From contig NC_058042.1 in assembly GCF_020085105.1 (NCBI RefSeq), positions 16,724,001 through 16,788,000 on the forward strand: a stretch of 64,000 bases of DNA, given 5' to 3'. The notes below the pieces were generated by a model. The model had not been told where the DNA came from. It made no database searches and was given only the letters and a program-made list of their open reading frames with translations. Positions 32,949 through 45,430 of the stretch are shown here, one piece after another (position 1 is the stretch's first letter; each line of letters starts with the position of its first letter). Source of the stretch: Siniperca chuatsi (taxonomy: Eukaryota; Chordata; Actinopteri; Centrarchiformes; Sinipercidae). A program made the translations under genes and the position numbers.

Positions 32949-33990
32949 AAATAATAATAATAATAAAAACTTTATTTATAGAGCACTTATCAAAACAAAG
33001 TGCTTCACAGAGAGAGAAATAAAATACCACAGTGAATGATAAAATATTAAATAAATAAAATACATAAAAACCAATAAAAGACAGCTCAGGTAAGATCAGG
33101 ATATGCTTTCCAATAAAAATTTGTTTTGAGAAGAGACTTAAAAGAAGACACTGACTCAGACAACCTAATGTCTACGGGTGAAGTTGTTCCAGAGCCTCGG
33201 GGCCCTGGTGACAAAAGCTCTGTCCCCCTTAGTTTTCATCCTGGACTCAGGAACAGACAGAAGACCCCTGCCTGAAGATCTTAAACTACGTAAAGGTTCA
33301 TAAGGGATTAAAATGTCTAAAATATAATCTGGAGCCAGGCCATGAAGAGCCTTAAAAGTAATCAACAGGATCTTAAAATCAAGCCTAAAACAAACAGGGA
33401 GCCAATGTAAAGACGCTAAAACAGGTGTAATGTGGTTGTACCTCTTGGTCCTGGTCAAAAGCCGAGCAGCTAAGTCCTGTACAATCTGCAGTTGTTTCAG
33501 AGTTTTTTGATTAAGACAAGTGAACAGGCTGTTACAATAATCGAGACATGAGGAGATAAAAGGATGTACAACAGTTTCTACATCACTAAGATTTAAAATA
33601 GATCAGATTTTTGCAATATTTCTGAGGTGATAAAAACATGATTGGACAAGCTTAGTGATATGTTGTTCAAAACATAAATTTCTATCAAACAGGACACCAA
33701 GATTTCTTGCAACAGGTTTGATATGTTGTGACAGGTAGCCAGTAGATGGCAGTATTTGTTTAGTGATATGTTGGGGCCCAATAACAAGGATTCAGTTTTA
33801 TTTGAGTTGAGCTGAAGAAGATTTATCGACATCCAATTTTTTATGTCAGAAAGGCAGTCCTGCAGAGAACTTAGCATACTTAGGTCAGTGGGGTTGACAG
33901 GGAGGTACAACTGAGTGTCATCCGCATAACAATGAAAAGAAATCCCATGACATCACCCAAGGGGGAAGCATGTATAAGGAGAACAGTATT
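32949..33990 (-). mobile_element. L2-like LINE, 5'-truncated, reverse transcriptase C-terminal part
   Basis: Reading the - strand, the copy starts near 33990 with an RT core containing the catalytic YADD motif (HCYADDTQLYLPV, at about 33925). It continues with LSDIKNWMSINLLQLN, then TPVLASLHWLPVCFRLDFKI and YEPLRSLRSS and WNNF near 33175. These are the characteristic C-terminal blocks of fish L2/Maui-type LINEs. The frame is broken between about 33460 and 33600. The 3' end has the usual TTTATTTATAGAGCACTT tail followed by (TAA)n at 32949-32965, the expected 3' terminus of this clade. It is a dead copy. Confidence 0.8.
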
Positions 33991-33999
33991 GGTCTCAGA

Positions 34000-36900
34000 A
34001 TTGAACCTTCTGGGACTGATAAGAGTGTATAAGTCATACATCTGATACATGCATTGATCACTGTTAAACTTTCAAGCCTGTGAATGTTTTTAGGGTTTAA
34101 TCTTGTTAGTATTCAGTACTGATCTGTGCATGTATTAGAGTAAAGGCTTAGTAGCAGTAGTTTGGACCCAAATAAAAATTAGATATTTCAGAACACGTAC
34201 AATAGATGACATGAATGCCAGTCTGAAAATCAGAATCAGAAATGAAGAACCTCCATGAATACAATTTGAAAGAAAACACAAAATTCTGTTTTTATTTCTC
34301 ATTAAGTTTCTCCGTTCAGCACCATTTTTAGAGTCTAGTTTAGTTTGTGTTTCGGTTCCCACAGATGTCCAGATGACTGGTTTCCACGACAACACTCCTT
34401 TTCACCTCAAAATAGGCCCCCTTTTTATCTTATTAGGGAGGTTTGCACTTGAGTGTCAAGAGTGCTCTCCTGCCTGCACGTATTGATCTGGCAGAAATTC
34501 CTTATTTGTAGACTGAGTAGTAGTGAATGAGGAGCAGTCTTCCAGGGTTTCTTCAGATTTTGTCCTTGGAGCAACAATCTTGGCCAAAGCTTAATTTTAA
34601 GTTTTATTGTGATTTTTCTTTTTTATGTTTCTGAAAGTGATCCTATAAGGACATGGGTATGACCTTTTTTCATATTCAAACAAATAATAAGGAGTGGCCT
34701 CAGGAAAAGAGGAAATCTAAGAGATTGGCTGCTGTTCTGTGTTCACAGCTGTATTTTGGCTGTTGAGCGAGATTTCATCAGAGAGCGAGTGGAGTCATCA
34801 CTTCAAAGTCTGAACATATGATCTTTGATAATGCGTCTTTGATCAGCATCATTTCTGGGGTTATTTGCTGAGTGACCTAAAATGGGAAAAGCCAAACTGC
34901 TGTATGAGTATGGTTCTGTAGCTGGCGTGGCTCCTAAGATAGAGTAAAATTATTTCTGTGTGTCGGAATTGCTTCTCTATCTTTGGAATGGTGTCCAACA
35001 GCATAAAACTCACCTGGGAAATGGTTTGGGTAAGAGAGGAGAGGCCTTTGAAAGAAAATTGATTGCACTTTGAAGTCTTATTCAGTAAGGCTCCATCTAT
35101 CGCTCTGGACTATAGAGGCCACCGACACAAGGTTTTAAAAATTATTTTGCTTTTTAAGCTATACATTCATTATTCTCTAGCTTTTTACTTACAGTGCTTT
35201 GCTGCCTTTTAAAAAGGGCTAGAATTTCACTTCAGGAGTACATTATAGGTACAAAGTTAGTGAGCATGCCGACTGAAACCGCCCTGGGTTAAAACAACGC
35301 TGTGTTGGTGGGGGCATATTGTTTGAAGTACTGGTGGGACAATGAAATCTGATCCAGGGAGTCCAGTTTGAGTAATAGATTCATGAGTTTGAAGGCTCAT
35401 CAGACTATTATGACGCAGAATTTTACAACTATGGAAAGTTATCACGATGGAAATCATTTTATCTGTCAAACAGTAGAAATACTGTTTACCTACCAGGAAG
35501 ATGTGCTTGCATGTATTTTACTGCCCAACACAGCGCCTTGACCATCCAGAAGAAGTTGCATTGTGTTCTGGCAAAAGTTGAACCAGGTTCAACAACCCTG
35601 TGTGTTTTTTGCTGGAGCCCTCTGCGTCTGCACCCCAGCTGCAGTCCCATTCAAAGGAAGGAGGGGCAGTGTTTTTTCATGCAGTGCTGTTTTCTCTCTC
35701 AGCACAGCCTTAATTGAATCTTCATGAACAAGTTAAAAATGAAGCTTTGTTTATTTTAGCATGTGGTTTGTTAATGGGAATGTTCGGTGCTGCTGTTCGT
35801 GTGGCAATGCATGGAGACCTTACAGCATACAACACCCTTCTTACACCCTCTACTGTCCAAGCTCAGCCTTCAGTAGATTAAACATGGTGTCAAAATCAGC
35901 CGAAACAGTCAAAGTCCAGAAAAACACTATCTGTCATTGATTCAAATGCCTGAAACGACCTATGTTTATGTTGGCTGAAAGTGTCTGACATGGACACCAG
36001 AGACCGTGGTTCACATCCCGTCTACCGAGAGTCAGCATTGGTTTATTATTTTCCTAACCCTAACATGAGTTGTTTTTAATGATTGAATGTGTTGTTTTTG
36101 AGGGCAGTGACAGGTATATAGATATACGTAGTTGAACAATCAGGAATTTGGAAAACACATATTCAGACTTAGACCTTCAGAGTTCTGATGAGCTGTGCAG
36201 TTGATGTGTTGTTGTAAACGTGACCTATCGAGGTCAGATATAACCACTCGGCGTCAAGCTGTGTCTACTCTGTTTAATTCTACTGATAAGTCAAATATAA
36301 ATAAACTCTCCAGCACCATCTCCTCCTTCCTCTGTGCTGTTAAAATGACAAAAGAAAGACATAATTTTTACTGTTTTAATTTGAACTTGTTGGTTTAAGA
36401 ATTAACATTCCAACATGACTATCTCATGAAACTAGTACGTGTTTAATAAGAAGATAAAAACAGTTTTCATAACTAAGTTCTTAGTTACATAAACACAAGT
36501 GGTCATAAGTTGTCAAGAGTACGTTTGTGCAATTTAAGAAGCAAACTTTAAAAAAAAAAAAAAGCTCATATACTCAATTTTCATGTCTCGCTTTGCACAA
36601 CAGAGTACTGAAAGTTTCTGTTGTGGCAGCTAAATTATCTCTAACTTATCTTGATCAAACTGATTGGGTTGCATTGAATGATTCCTGAGAATAACAATCC
36701 AAAATAAATCAAGCCATGTATGTGTTATTGTTATATAGATGAAATTCAGACATTTTCTGTCATGGAGGTATCTCGGTAATTTTAGATTCTAAAACTGCAA
36801 ATACCATAATACCAATCAAGTTGCAAACCATTTAAAATATGTGGCTTATGTCTTTTTTAATGAGAAACCAGCAGCTCCATCTTCTATTATCTAATTCATC

Positions 36901-37500
36901 CAGGAGGAGCGGGGCTCCATGATTATGAGGAGAGGCTAAGAACATGCACATGTGTTCATTATACCCCATAATAATAGACAAAAGGCCTCCAGCCTCCCAG
37001 ACATGCAATATACATTTTAGATATGACCCACTGCTGTTAAAGAGCTTTCAGTCCTCCTCTCCAAAGACAGAGAGTGTTTCTGCACGACTGAACTCTGTTG
37101 TGGGATCCTGTCAGCTGTTTCCAAATGCAAATCAGCATGTTATTCAGGCCCAGACCATCTGTGGAGCACCGCCAATCACAGCATAATAATTGTTGCCTCT
37201 ACTACCTTACTGAGGCAGTGAGCACAAAATAAATTCAACAAAACTCAAGAAAAATACTTCATCATCAAGTCAGAGGGAAAATTACTTTGTTTTACCATCT
37301 TTTGAGAGCTTTTACCCTCTTAGCAGTGCTTAAATTCTGTATAATTACATATAATTCACATGTAGATACAGTTATTTTTTAAGTTCTATTTTTTTACATC
37401 ATCACTATGATAATTAATGTTATGTTTGAACTTAAACCTGATTTTACAAATAAATGTCAGAAGAGCATTTGGACCAAATATATAGTTTCTGCTGTCTCCA
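34000..37500. other. Intergenic DNA, nothing recognised
   Basis: Only short overlapping open frames are present. No coding exon, RNA gene or bounded mobile element could be supported. Confidence 0.45.
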
Positions 37501-37720
37501 CCAAGTTAATGAGCATTTTCTTCACAGGGGAAAAAAGGGACTGGAGCACACTGATTTGCAGCCTTTAATTGTGCAAACAGACTAACGGTTCAACACTACT
37601 GTGTCTTCATCAGAGTCAAAATGGACAAAGACATGAGGCAAACACATATAGTACACATAACCTACAGTAGAACAGATGTGCAGTTGTCATTGGATAACTG
37701 GTTGAAAAAGATTTCAAATC
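37500..37720 (-). repeat. Fish dispersed repeat with hammerhead-ribozyme-like core
   Basis: On the - strand this segment contains CTGATGA (37607-37613). A 5-bp stem with loop AGTA and then GAAC (37588-37591) follow. The text resembles a widespread fish repeat that carries a hammerhead-like core. The last core base is C, not A, so the copy is probably inactive. Borders are approximate. Confidence 0.4.
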
Positions 37721-38339
37721 TATTGGATAATGGATTCAAGGGTAATTGCCATAGTCAGTGTTAAAGTGCCACAACCCATGCATCATAATCACATCAGAAT
37801 CAAACAAACACAGATATATCTTAAAGTTACAAAGATAGAACTACAGGAAGTACAAGTACTGCATCCATCAAGAGTAATGAATTATGACAAATTCAATTCT
37901 TCATTTGGGCTAAAAGGCTCCACTGTGTTAAGAGTGTGATACATCAGCCAATGAAAAAGCAGCATGTAGCAGGTGGAAGCCAGAGCTTCATTCATGTTAT
38001 TTCATGTTTATTATTATGATAGTCACGTATTTGCCTCCTACAAATACCACAAAGAAGACTGAGCCTGTAGTTAGGTAGAAACTTGTAGTTCTGAAACTTA
38101 AGTATATATAACTTTTTTTATAGCAAAAGGTGTTTGTTTTTGTATTTCGGATTTTTTTTTTTTTTAAACCCAGAATGTAATATGGCATTAAATGGGTTTA
38201 GTTTTGACATATAATATTATTGTATGCAATTTAAGCAATAAAAATGCTGATTTTTCTAAAAAGGAAACCAATTAGTTGTTCATTTTAAGAGACCTGTCTT
38301 ATTTTCTCTTTTGCATATACTATTGCTCTTTCAATAAAG

Positions 38340-38420
38340 CAAAAGTATGTATTTTCCGATTAATCAATGGGATAATCGGTAAAATACTCGATTACTAAAA
38401 TAATCGATAGCTGCTATGCC
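38340..38420. repeat. hAT-like repeat end (AATCGAT-type)
   Basis: The stretch CGATTAATCAAT ... AATCGATAGCTGC resembles the ends of very common teleost hAT-derived MITEs. No target duplication was established. Confidence 0.35.
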
Positions 38421-38873
38421 ACATCAAAACACCTGCAGTGAAAAAGATCTATTAAGGTTTTTGCAGGGAGTTTTCCAATGATTGCATAAGCAGATTTAGC
38501 ACCGTATGTAATGTTTCTGTTGCATCCTCATTGTGATCCCCCCCAATTTGTCATATCTTGCCCAAAGAAGCTTTCTGAGATTTGAAACCTTTTGTATTGA
38601 CAATCTGAATGATAGTGTGCACAAAAGAACATACAATATCAGTTAAAATGTTAAATGTACCTCAGATGAAATGTGCGCATTAACAACTGCTCCTGTCATT
38701 ATGTTTAAATACCCCTTGCATTGAACAGGTGAAAATTAGAAACTTGCCACATCCTGTTACTGTTTTGATTCTATTTCAGTGTGTTTCGAAAGGAGAAATG
38801 GTGTGACCCACAAAGGTACTGCAACACAATCCATTCCCATTGTATGTGAAACCAAACTTTCCCATTAGGTGAT

Positions 38874-38887
38874 GGGGGGGGGGGGGT
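38874..38887 (+). repeat. Poly-G tract
   Basis: An uninterrupted run of about 13 G residues follows GAT. It could form a G-quadruplex or be polymorphic in length. Confidence 0.8.
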
Positions 38888-39395
38888 TACAGCAATTGTT
38901 CTGGAGAAAAGATCTTGTGATTTTTGCCTAGAGCAGAATGCATTCACTTTTATGTAGAGGAAGATAATTCAGTGAATTTCAGAAACACCCAGACGTCTTC
39001 ATGACTTTTTCTGTAATTGATACACCAAGCACACCCATGAAATCCTCTGTATGCACGATAAGAGAATATCTGTGTGTTGTTTGAGGAGATAACTGAGCCA
39101 ACATGCAGAACTGTAATATACTTAAAGCTCTCTTTTCTTAACTTATGGGTGTGGCATCTTTTGCCACAGACTACCTGAAGCTGTTGAACACGTATAAGAT
39201 GTAATGAGGTGTATGATTCCACTAAACCGTGAAACACTTTATTTAAAACTGAATACAGTTCCACCAAGAAAAGCCAGGCAAGGAGCCATGGAGAGCCAAG
39301 AGGGAGTGTAACGAGAGCTCCTGTAGCAAACTGAATACCCACCAACCAGACTTCTCTGCCTTTCTAGGTTCTTTTTGTTAAAGCAGCTTTATATT

Positions 39396-39935
39396 AGCCA
39401 TGCTAGCTGCATGGCATCTAATGGTGGGTTCGTCCACCACTTTGATCCAGACTAAAATATCTCGACAACTGTTGGATGGATTGCCAAGAAATTTTGTTCA
39501 GGCATTCATGGTCCCTTCAGGAAGAATCTTGATGACTTTGTTGATCGCCTGACTTTTCCTTTAACACCACCAACAGTTTGGCATTTTAGATTCAAAAGGA
39601 AATGTCAACAACAGTTTGATGCCATGACAGTTGTTCCCCTGAATTGTAATAACTTTGGTGATCCCCTGACTTTTCTTCTTTCAGGTCACAATTTAAATTT
39701 GTACAATATACTAACAAACTAATGACATTCCAGCCTCAGCTGTACTTTGAATTTAGTGAGAATTAGCAAATGTCAGTATGCTAACACACTAAGCTATGAT
39801 GTTGAACATGGTCAACATTATACCTGCTAAACATCATGTTAGCGTGATGTCGACTATGTTAGCGTACTAAAGCTAACATTTAGCTCAAAGCACTGCTGTC
39901 CCTAATTACAGCCTCACAGAGCTGCTAGCATGGCT
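39396..39935. repeat. Dispersed DNA-transposon-like repeat, copy 2
   Basis: This is the second copy of the family at 18971-19675, in the same orientation. It begins AGCCATGCTAGC and ends GCTAGCATGGCT, a 12-bp perfect inverted repeat. The interior is noncoding and includes GCTAACACACTAAGC and ACAGCCTCACAGAGCTGC. Confidence 0.65.
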
Positions 39936-40474
39936 GAAGACTTATATATTCACACTACAAATGACAAAGCTACAAAACGGCAAAGCATGGCCAGCTACAT
40001 TTACTGTGTCACCACTGAAGTGTTGCTCAAGCACTCGTTGACATAGTTATGTTGTCATGGGCTTGTGTGTGTCTGCGAACATGGATTGTCAGTTGAGAGC
40101 ACTTGTAGAGATAGCTATCGTTTACATGTGTTGGAAGTGGGACAGAGGACATCATTACTGGGTCCATCTAATCCTGCACGACCGCCAACAGTCAACAAGG
40201 AGAGTACCATCGCCTAGTGCAAGAGTTGCGACTGAACCAAGATCATTTCCAGCACTACTTTAGGCTGACCGTCATGCTCTCCATGGTAGGGCCCCGCATT
40301 GCGAAGGTAGATACCAGGCTGCTGTGTGTTATATCATAGGGCTATTCTCCACTCTGTATAAACTCAATATAATCGAACCAAAGGCTCTTAAGAGCCACCC
40401 TCTTTCCAGTGAAATATGCTATTCCTTAATTCCAAGTACTTGCAGCATGCCAAGGATTTGTCACATAAAAGGTG

Positions 40475-40735
40475 TTTAGGGGGGTAGAGCCGTCGTCTAG
40501 TAATCTGAAGGTTCCTGGTTTGATCCCCGGCTCCTCCACAGAGAGTGTTGAAGTGTTCCTGAGCAAGACACTGACCCCCTAACCGCTCCTGATGAGCAGG
40601 TTGGCACCTTACACGGCAGCCTCGGCCATCAGTGTTGAATGTGTGTGCGAATGGGTGAATGTTGGCATATGTTGTAAAGCGCTTTGAGTGGTCGGTAGAC
40701 TAGAAAAGCGCTGTATAAATGCAGTCCATTTATAA
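40475..40735 (+). mobile_element. tRNA-derived SINE
   Basis: The head has a pol III box-B-like sequence (GGTTTGATCC at about 40517) preceded by a tRNA-like segment (GTAGAGCCGTCGTCTAGTAA). The body and tail end in GCGCTTTGAGTGGTCGG and GCGCTGTATAAATGCAGTCC, a tail shared by abundant fish SINEs. It lies between bmal1 and rassf10 and has no coding content. Confidence 0.75.
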
Positions 40736-40739
40736 AGGG

Positions 40740-43700
40740 AGTAGTGAATGAATGCACGAGGGAATGGTTTCACACACAGCCAACATATTAGATTTGAAAT
40801 TTAATAAGCTATCCTTTTCAGTCTCACTGCTAGAAACACGGCCTCTCGTCTAGAAGCAAAGCAGAATATTTGTAGTATTATTAATCTTTGTTTGTAGAGC
40901 TTTAAAAGAGTATGTTTGTCTGCTGTGGAGAGATGAGACAATGCCGTGACTTCTTCATTTATCTACCTCCAGTGATTTTCACAAAGGTGACTTATACCAA
41001 AAACAGCTGATTCTTTATGCATGACTTTGCACGGCTTATTCAGATTGCAGTTAAATATCCATGACACCAGTTATGATGTGGCTTTATGGGGTTTGGTAAA
41101 CAAATAGTAGCATAAGATTGTCCTACACTCTGTCACTCCACTAGTTGTGATTTAGCTCCTCTGAGGAGGGTTATTGGAGGGTAATGAGCCTGTTGGTGAC
41201 AGATCTGGACTATGTCTGCTCCTACAGGAGGTGACAGGCCCTGAGACGCTCGGAGAGAGGTTGTACAGTATCCCACAGGCGAGGTCCCAGGGTCAGCGCC
41301 TGGCCTTACAGGATTAACACACCAGCAACCGGCACAATGAGGTCTAATGAGCACACATTGGCTGCCCCAGTCTGTTAGCAGCAGGCCAAGTGCTTTCTGA
41401 GTGACTCACACCTCAGCGCTGGTATTGAAGTCCTGGCTCTTTAGTCAATACCTTCATTAGTGACTTCGTGGAAGATCACTCTCTGAGGCCGAACAAAGGC
41501 TCCCAGGAACACAAAGTGACACATTCCTGGGATTAGAGAACTCTGGCTGGTTGTGCCATTAAAAGAATTGCAAGGAATTTGCTTTGACAACAGGAAAAAA
41601 TAATACATTTCAGCGTAATTAATTTGACAAAGTAATTTTTCTTCCACTCAATGGTTTGATATAGTTTGTAGTGTTGACATATTTCACCATATCAGAGGCA
41701 TTTTTGTGCCTAATACATTTGAGGCAGTCTTAAAAGTTGAAAGTTCATATAAAACAGAAAAATCGAAATGCCTTTGACACAGTGTTACAATATTTGCTTG
41801 CTTTGGATATACTGTTGAGTTTTCTCCAGTACGCTATCTTTCCCTCATCAGGTTGCTGTCTTAGGCTGTTTCTGGTTATACAGTCATCATGTCATGTGAC
41901 TTATAAATCACCATAACTTCTAGGTATACAAAACAACATTACCACAATCATCTATTGAGAGTAGTTTATACATAAGACATTATTTACCCTTAATGGTTAA
42001 ACATGTAGTATAAATGACCATAAATACAAAACATGACAACCAACAAAGCAAAAAGATGTTTTAATATTGAATTTGAAAGTTTTTGTGACTGTCTCATCTA
42101 AAGAAATAAATTTAAATAAATCCCTGCAGAAAGCACATTTACATACTAAATATAACCTGATTACCATGAATAACAGCATTAAGGTAAAAGTTTGATTTAC
42201 ATATTTACAAGGTTTGAATTGCTCTGATAATGAGTTGTCATGATTGACATGCAATGAAGATCTCCAGATGGAATCGAACTAGTTATGTGGTATGTGTATG
42301 GCAGAGGTAGGCAAATAGCTGCCTATGGGCGAAATCCGTCCATCCAACAAAAACCCCAACGAAAGCTGAAGTTTTCCCCTTCATAGTTTGCATCAAAACT
42401 TTTGCAGATTTTTTTAAAAATCTACATGTACATAACAGGCTAAATCCCAATAAATGTAACCTTGTAAGCGCAAATATAATCAAATAGATAGTAGTCTAAT
42501 AGACATGGTGTGCTGATTTAAAAAAAAAAATAATAATCTAAATTTTAAGAGTAAGAACAGTGTTTGAGTGTGGATAACCTATGGATTACAACTGAAGTCT
42601 CGTAGTGCAACACAAAGCATGCATTTGTTTACGTGAGTCATTTTTTGCCAAATGAGTTGTACGATAATCACTAGCTAATGGGGAAAAATACAACACGTTT
42701 TAGAATCTGTTTTATTCTTATAAGAAATAAAATATTCAAAAATAAAATACTCCCAAGAAAAAAAACTTGACATCTCCACTGCACTTGTAAAACTATGTTT
42801 TACCCCATTAAACAATGATGGAAAAAACTGGCCCACGATTGAACCTAATTGCTGACATATGGCGTATAGTAGGAGTCACTAGGCCACCAGGAGGCCCTTA
42901 CAGTACATTTTACAGTAACAGAACTTTTACTACTGGCATCATAGGCTGTAACATGATTGTTTGTTTCATGCTCGTTCTTCTGCTATTGCAGGTATTCTTT
43001 GCATAGAAACACAGCTTCTCATCTGGTTGCATTAAGAAATTTCGATTTCTTTAGATTCAGATTCATCTATGCTGACCAGTTGAGTTGATGCATGGAAAGA
43101 GCCTCACAGAACTTTTAGTCTTTTAGTTAACTAGGGTGACATAATGATTTAGTGGCTGAGACCTCTGGTCGCCTACTGCTCACGTACCACCACATGAAAC
43201 CCTCTGCTCTGTCCATGAGGAGCCAGAGTTTGGGAGCCCTGCTGATTAAAGTGTGCTTCCTTTATCAGCTCCTACTCCCCTACTGTTCACCTTCACAACC
43301 TCCCAGCAGAGAGAGTCAGATGGCAGCGACGCTTCAGTAGCTTTAACTTCTGATAATATGACCTGTGAAACCTGTGATGACCCCAGAACAAAGACTGTGA
43401 CATCTTCTTTGTCAGGGCCTGGCATGTTTTTGTTAGTGTGCACAAGGATGTGAGTTGTTCATGTTTATGTAAATGCCTGGAAGTTGTAATAAAAGACAGA
43501 ATCTTGGATATACCTGTGTGATAACGGAGACAAAGAGGTAATCAGACATGGCTGCAGGAAGCTCAGACTGCATACCAGAGAGAAAAAATGTTCACTTCAA
43601 ACTTATGAGTGACATTCCTCAAAACCTTTAGTCTCTTTAATCAGGCCAGCTCAGCGAAAGGCTTTAGAGACGGACACTTCAGATTCCTGAATCTCCTTAA

Positions 43701-44100
43701 GCAGCTCCAGAGTTCTGCAGACACACTTAATCAAAGCTTGACATTTATACAACCCCATTCAGCGATGTGGGAAACACTCCACACAGACTTCACCTCTGAA
43801 ACAAAAGACAAGGAATGTGCTCATGCTTTCCTCTGAGAATACTGTACGTAGTATTACGTTCGCGCTTGTCGCATGTGAGATAAGGTTGTTTTTTTTCTAT
43901 CAGGTCAGGCTAATTTATATTCCTCTGTGTAACAAAGTGACAAATGAATAAAGAGCCACATGAGAGAGTGGAGCACAGAGGAGAGTGCAGTGTGTGTCAG
44001 GAGGCAGGAAGGCTGCCATTCACAGGGCATGTAATACAATAACTTCCCCTTGTGTGACAATGATGCTGTCCTAAATTCAAAGAACAAAGACACTTAAGGT
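40740..44100. other. Intergenic DNA, nothing recognised
   Basis: There is no coding exon, RNA gene or bounded repeat that I can support. An A-run lies at about 42520-42530. Confidence 0.45.
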
Positions 44101-44107
44101 GGCTTGT

Positions 44108-44375
44108 ACGTGTGTGTGTGTGTTCTTGTACTTCTACCTTTTGTGAGGACCAATTTGAGTTTCAGACCTTGACAGTGAGGACGATTGGGAAAACTGAGGA
44201 GATTGTGGCCGGTCCTCACTCCTTCAAAGAGCTGTTTAAAGGTTAAGGCTGGCTTTCCCTTTTTAGATTTAATGTTACATTTAGGTTGTAGCATATAGTT
44301 GCAATGGTTTAAGTTATGGTTGAAGACAAGCAAATGCATTGTGTCAATGAGGGTCCCTACAAGTGCTAACAAACT
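44108..44375. repeat. Teleost MITE-like repeat starting with a (GT)n tract
   Basis: A short GTGTGT tract is followed by TTCTTGTACTTCTACCTTT, TGTGAGGACCAATTTGAG, GGTCCTCACTCCTTCAAA and GAGGGTCCCTACAAGTGC. This order of blocks is typical of an abundant fish interspersed repeat. The ends are approximate. Confidence 0.5.
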
Positions 44376-45324
44376 ACAAAACTCACTATTGTGTGTTACT
44401 CTGTATTTATTTTTTGAAAAAACACAAATTATAATTATAGGGGTCATATGTCAGCTTTGAAAATGCCCCTTTGCTCCTTTTTTTTTTTTTCAATCTGAAG
44501 TGAAGAAATCGAGAAGATGTGGTAAAATTACCATTTTAGAAGGAGGTTATTAAAATGATTACATTTACTTTATTTTCTAAAGATAATAATTGTGGAGCCA
44601 CAAAAACGGTCACTTTTCAAAAACAGCTGGACTGAAAAGGAATTTAAAAGTTTTGTCTGCTGAGTCTCAAGATGCCTTCCTTTTTTAATAAACCACATTC
44701 CTCTGAAATACCAGTACCAGTAAACTTCCCCCCTATTGACTATTTAATAGTTGGCACAACTGTGCTTAACTGTTAGTTTGTTTGTCAGAATCTCAAAGTA
44801 TGTTGGAGACTATTTGAGCTGCCTCAAGTTTCTGTGATCAAAATTGGTAAGATCCTCATCCAGTGGACAGTAAAATAGGAGCTGGGTGCAGCAAAATCAT
44901 TCTAATTGTCGAAAGTGAATAGATTTACCTTTTTGTTTGATCTGTCAAGAGCAAAAAACTTCACTTTGACAGTAGGTGGTTACAAACTGCTGACAGGATG
45001 GAGAGATGTGCCTTATATTGGAGGTAGTAATGTAATTCCTGCTGAGGAGCTGTTGGGTTTCTGTAGGTCACGTCTGCTTCTCTGGCAGTGGATTAACACA
45101 GCAGGATGTTTGGTCTGTGAGTTACGGAAAGCATATGTGACCTTTTTGTACAATGATACACAACAAGTCAAAGAAGGAGGCTGCAGAGCACCGTAGAGAG
45201 TTCACCTGCCGTAAACAATGCATATGTTTGACTGTCCCAGCCATCAGTGAGCTGAATGTTACATGTGTCTTTTTTTCATTGAGAGGAACCTAGAATGTCA
45301 GTGGCCCCCAGAAAATTTCTATAA

Positions 45325-45430
45325 TCCGTGATAGAGCTGAAACAATCAATCGATTAGTCGATCGACGGCAAATTAATCCGCAACTATTTTGATAACTCGA
45401 TGGATCGTTTCAGTCTGGACTGTTGTCATG
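45325..45430. repeat. hAT-derived MITE fragment
   Basis: Contains GAGCTGAAACAATCAATCGA and TTAGTCGATCGACGGCAAAT, the hallmark end of a very common teleost MITE. The downstream border was not resolved. Confidence 0.5.

Noticed and set aside
40475..40560. tRNA-like sequence with box B
   Set aside because: It is the head of a SINE with a long conserved tail. The cloverleaf is not complete, so it is not a tRNA gene.
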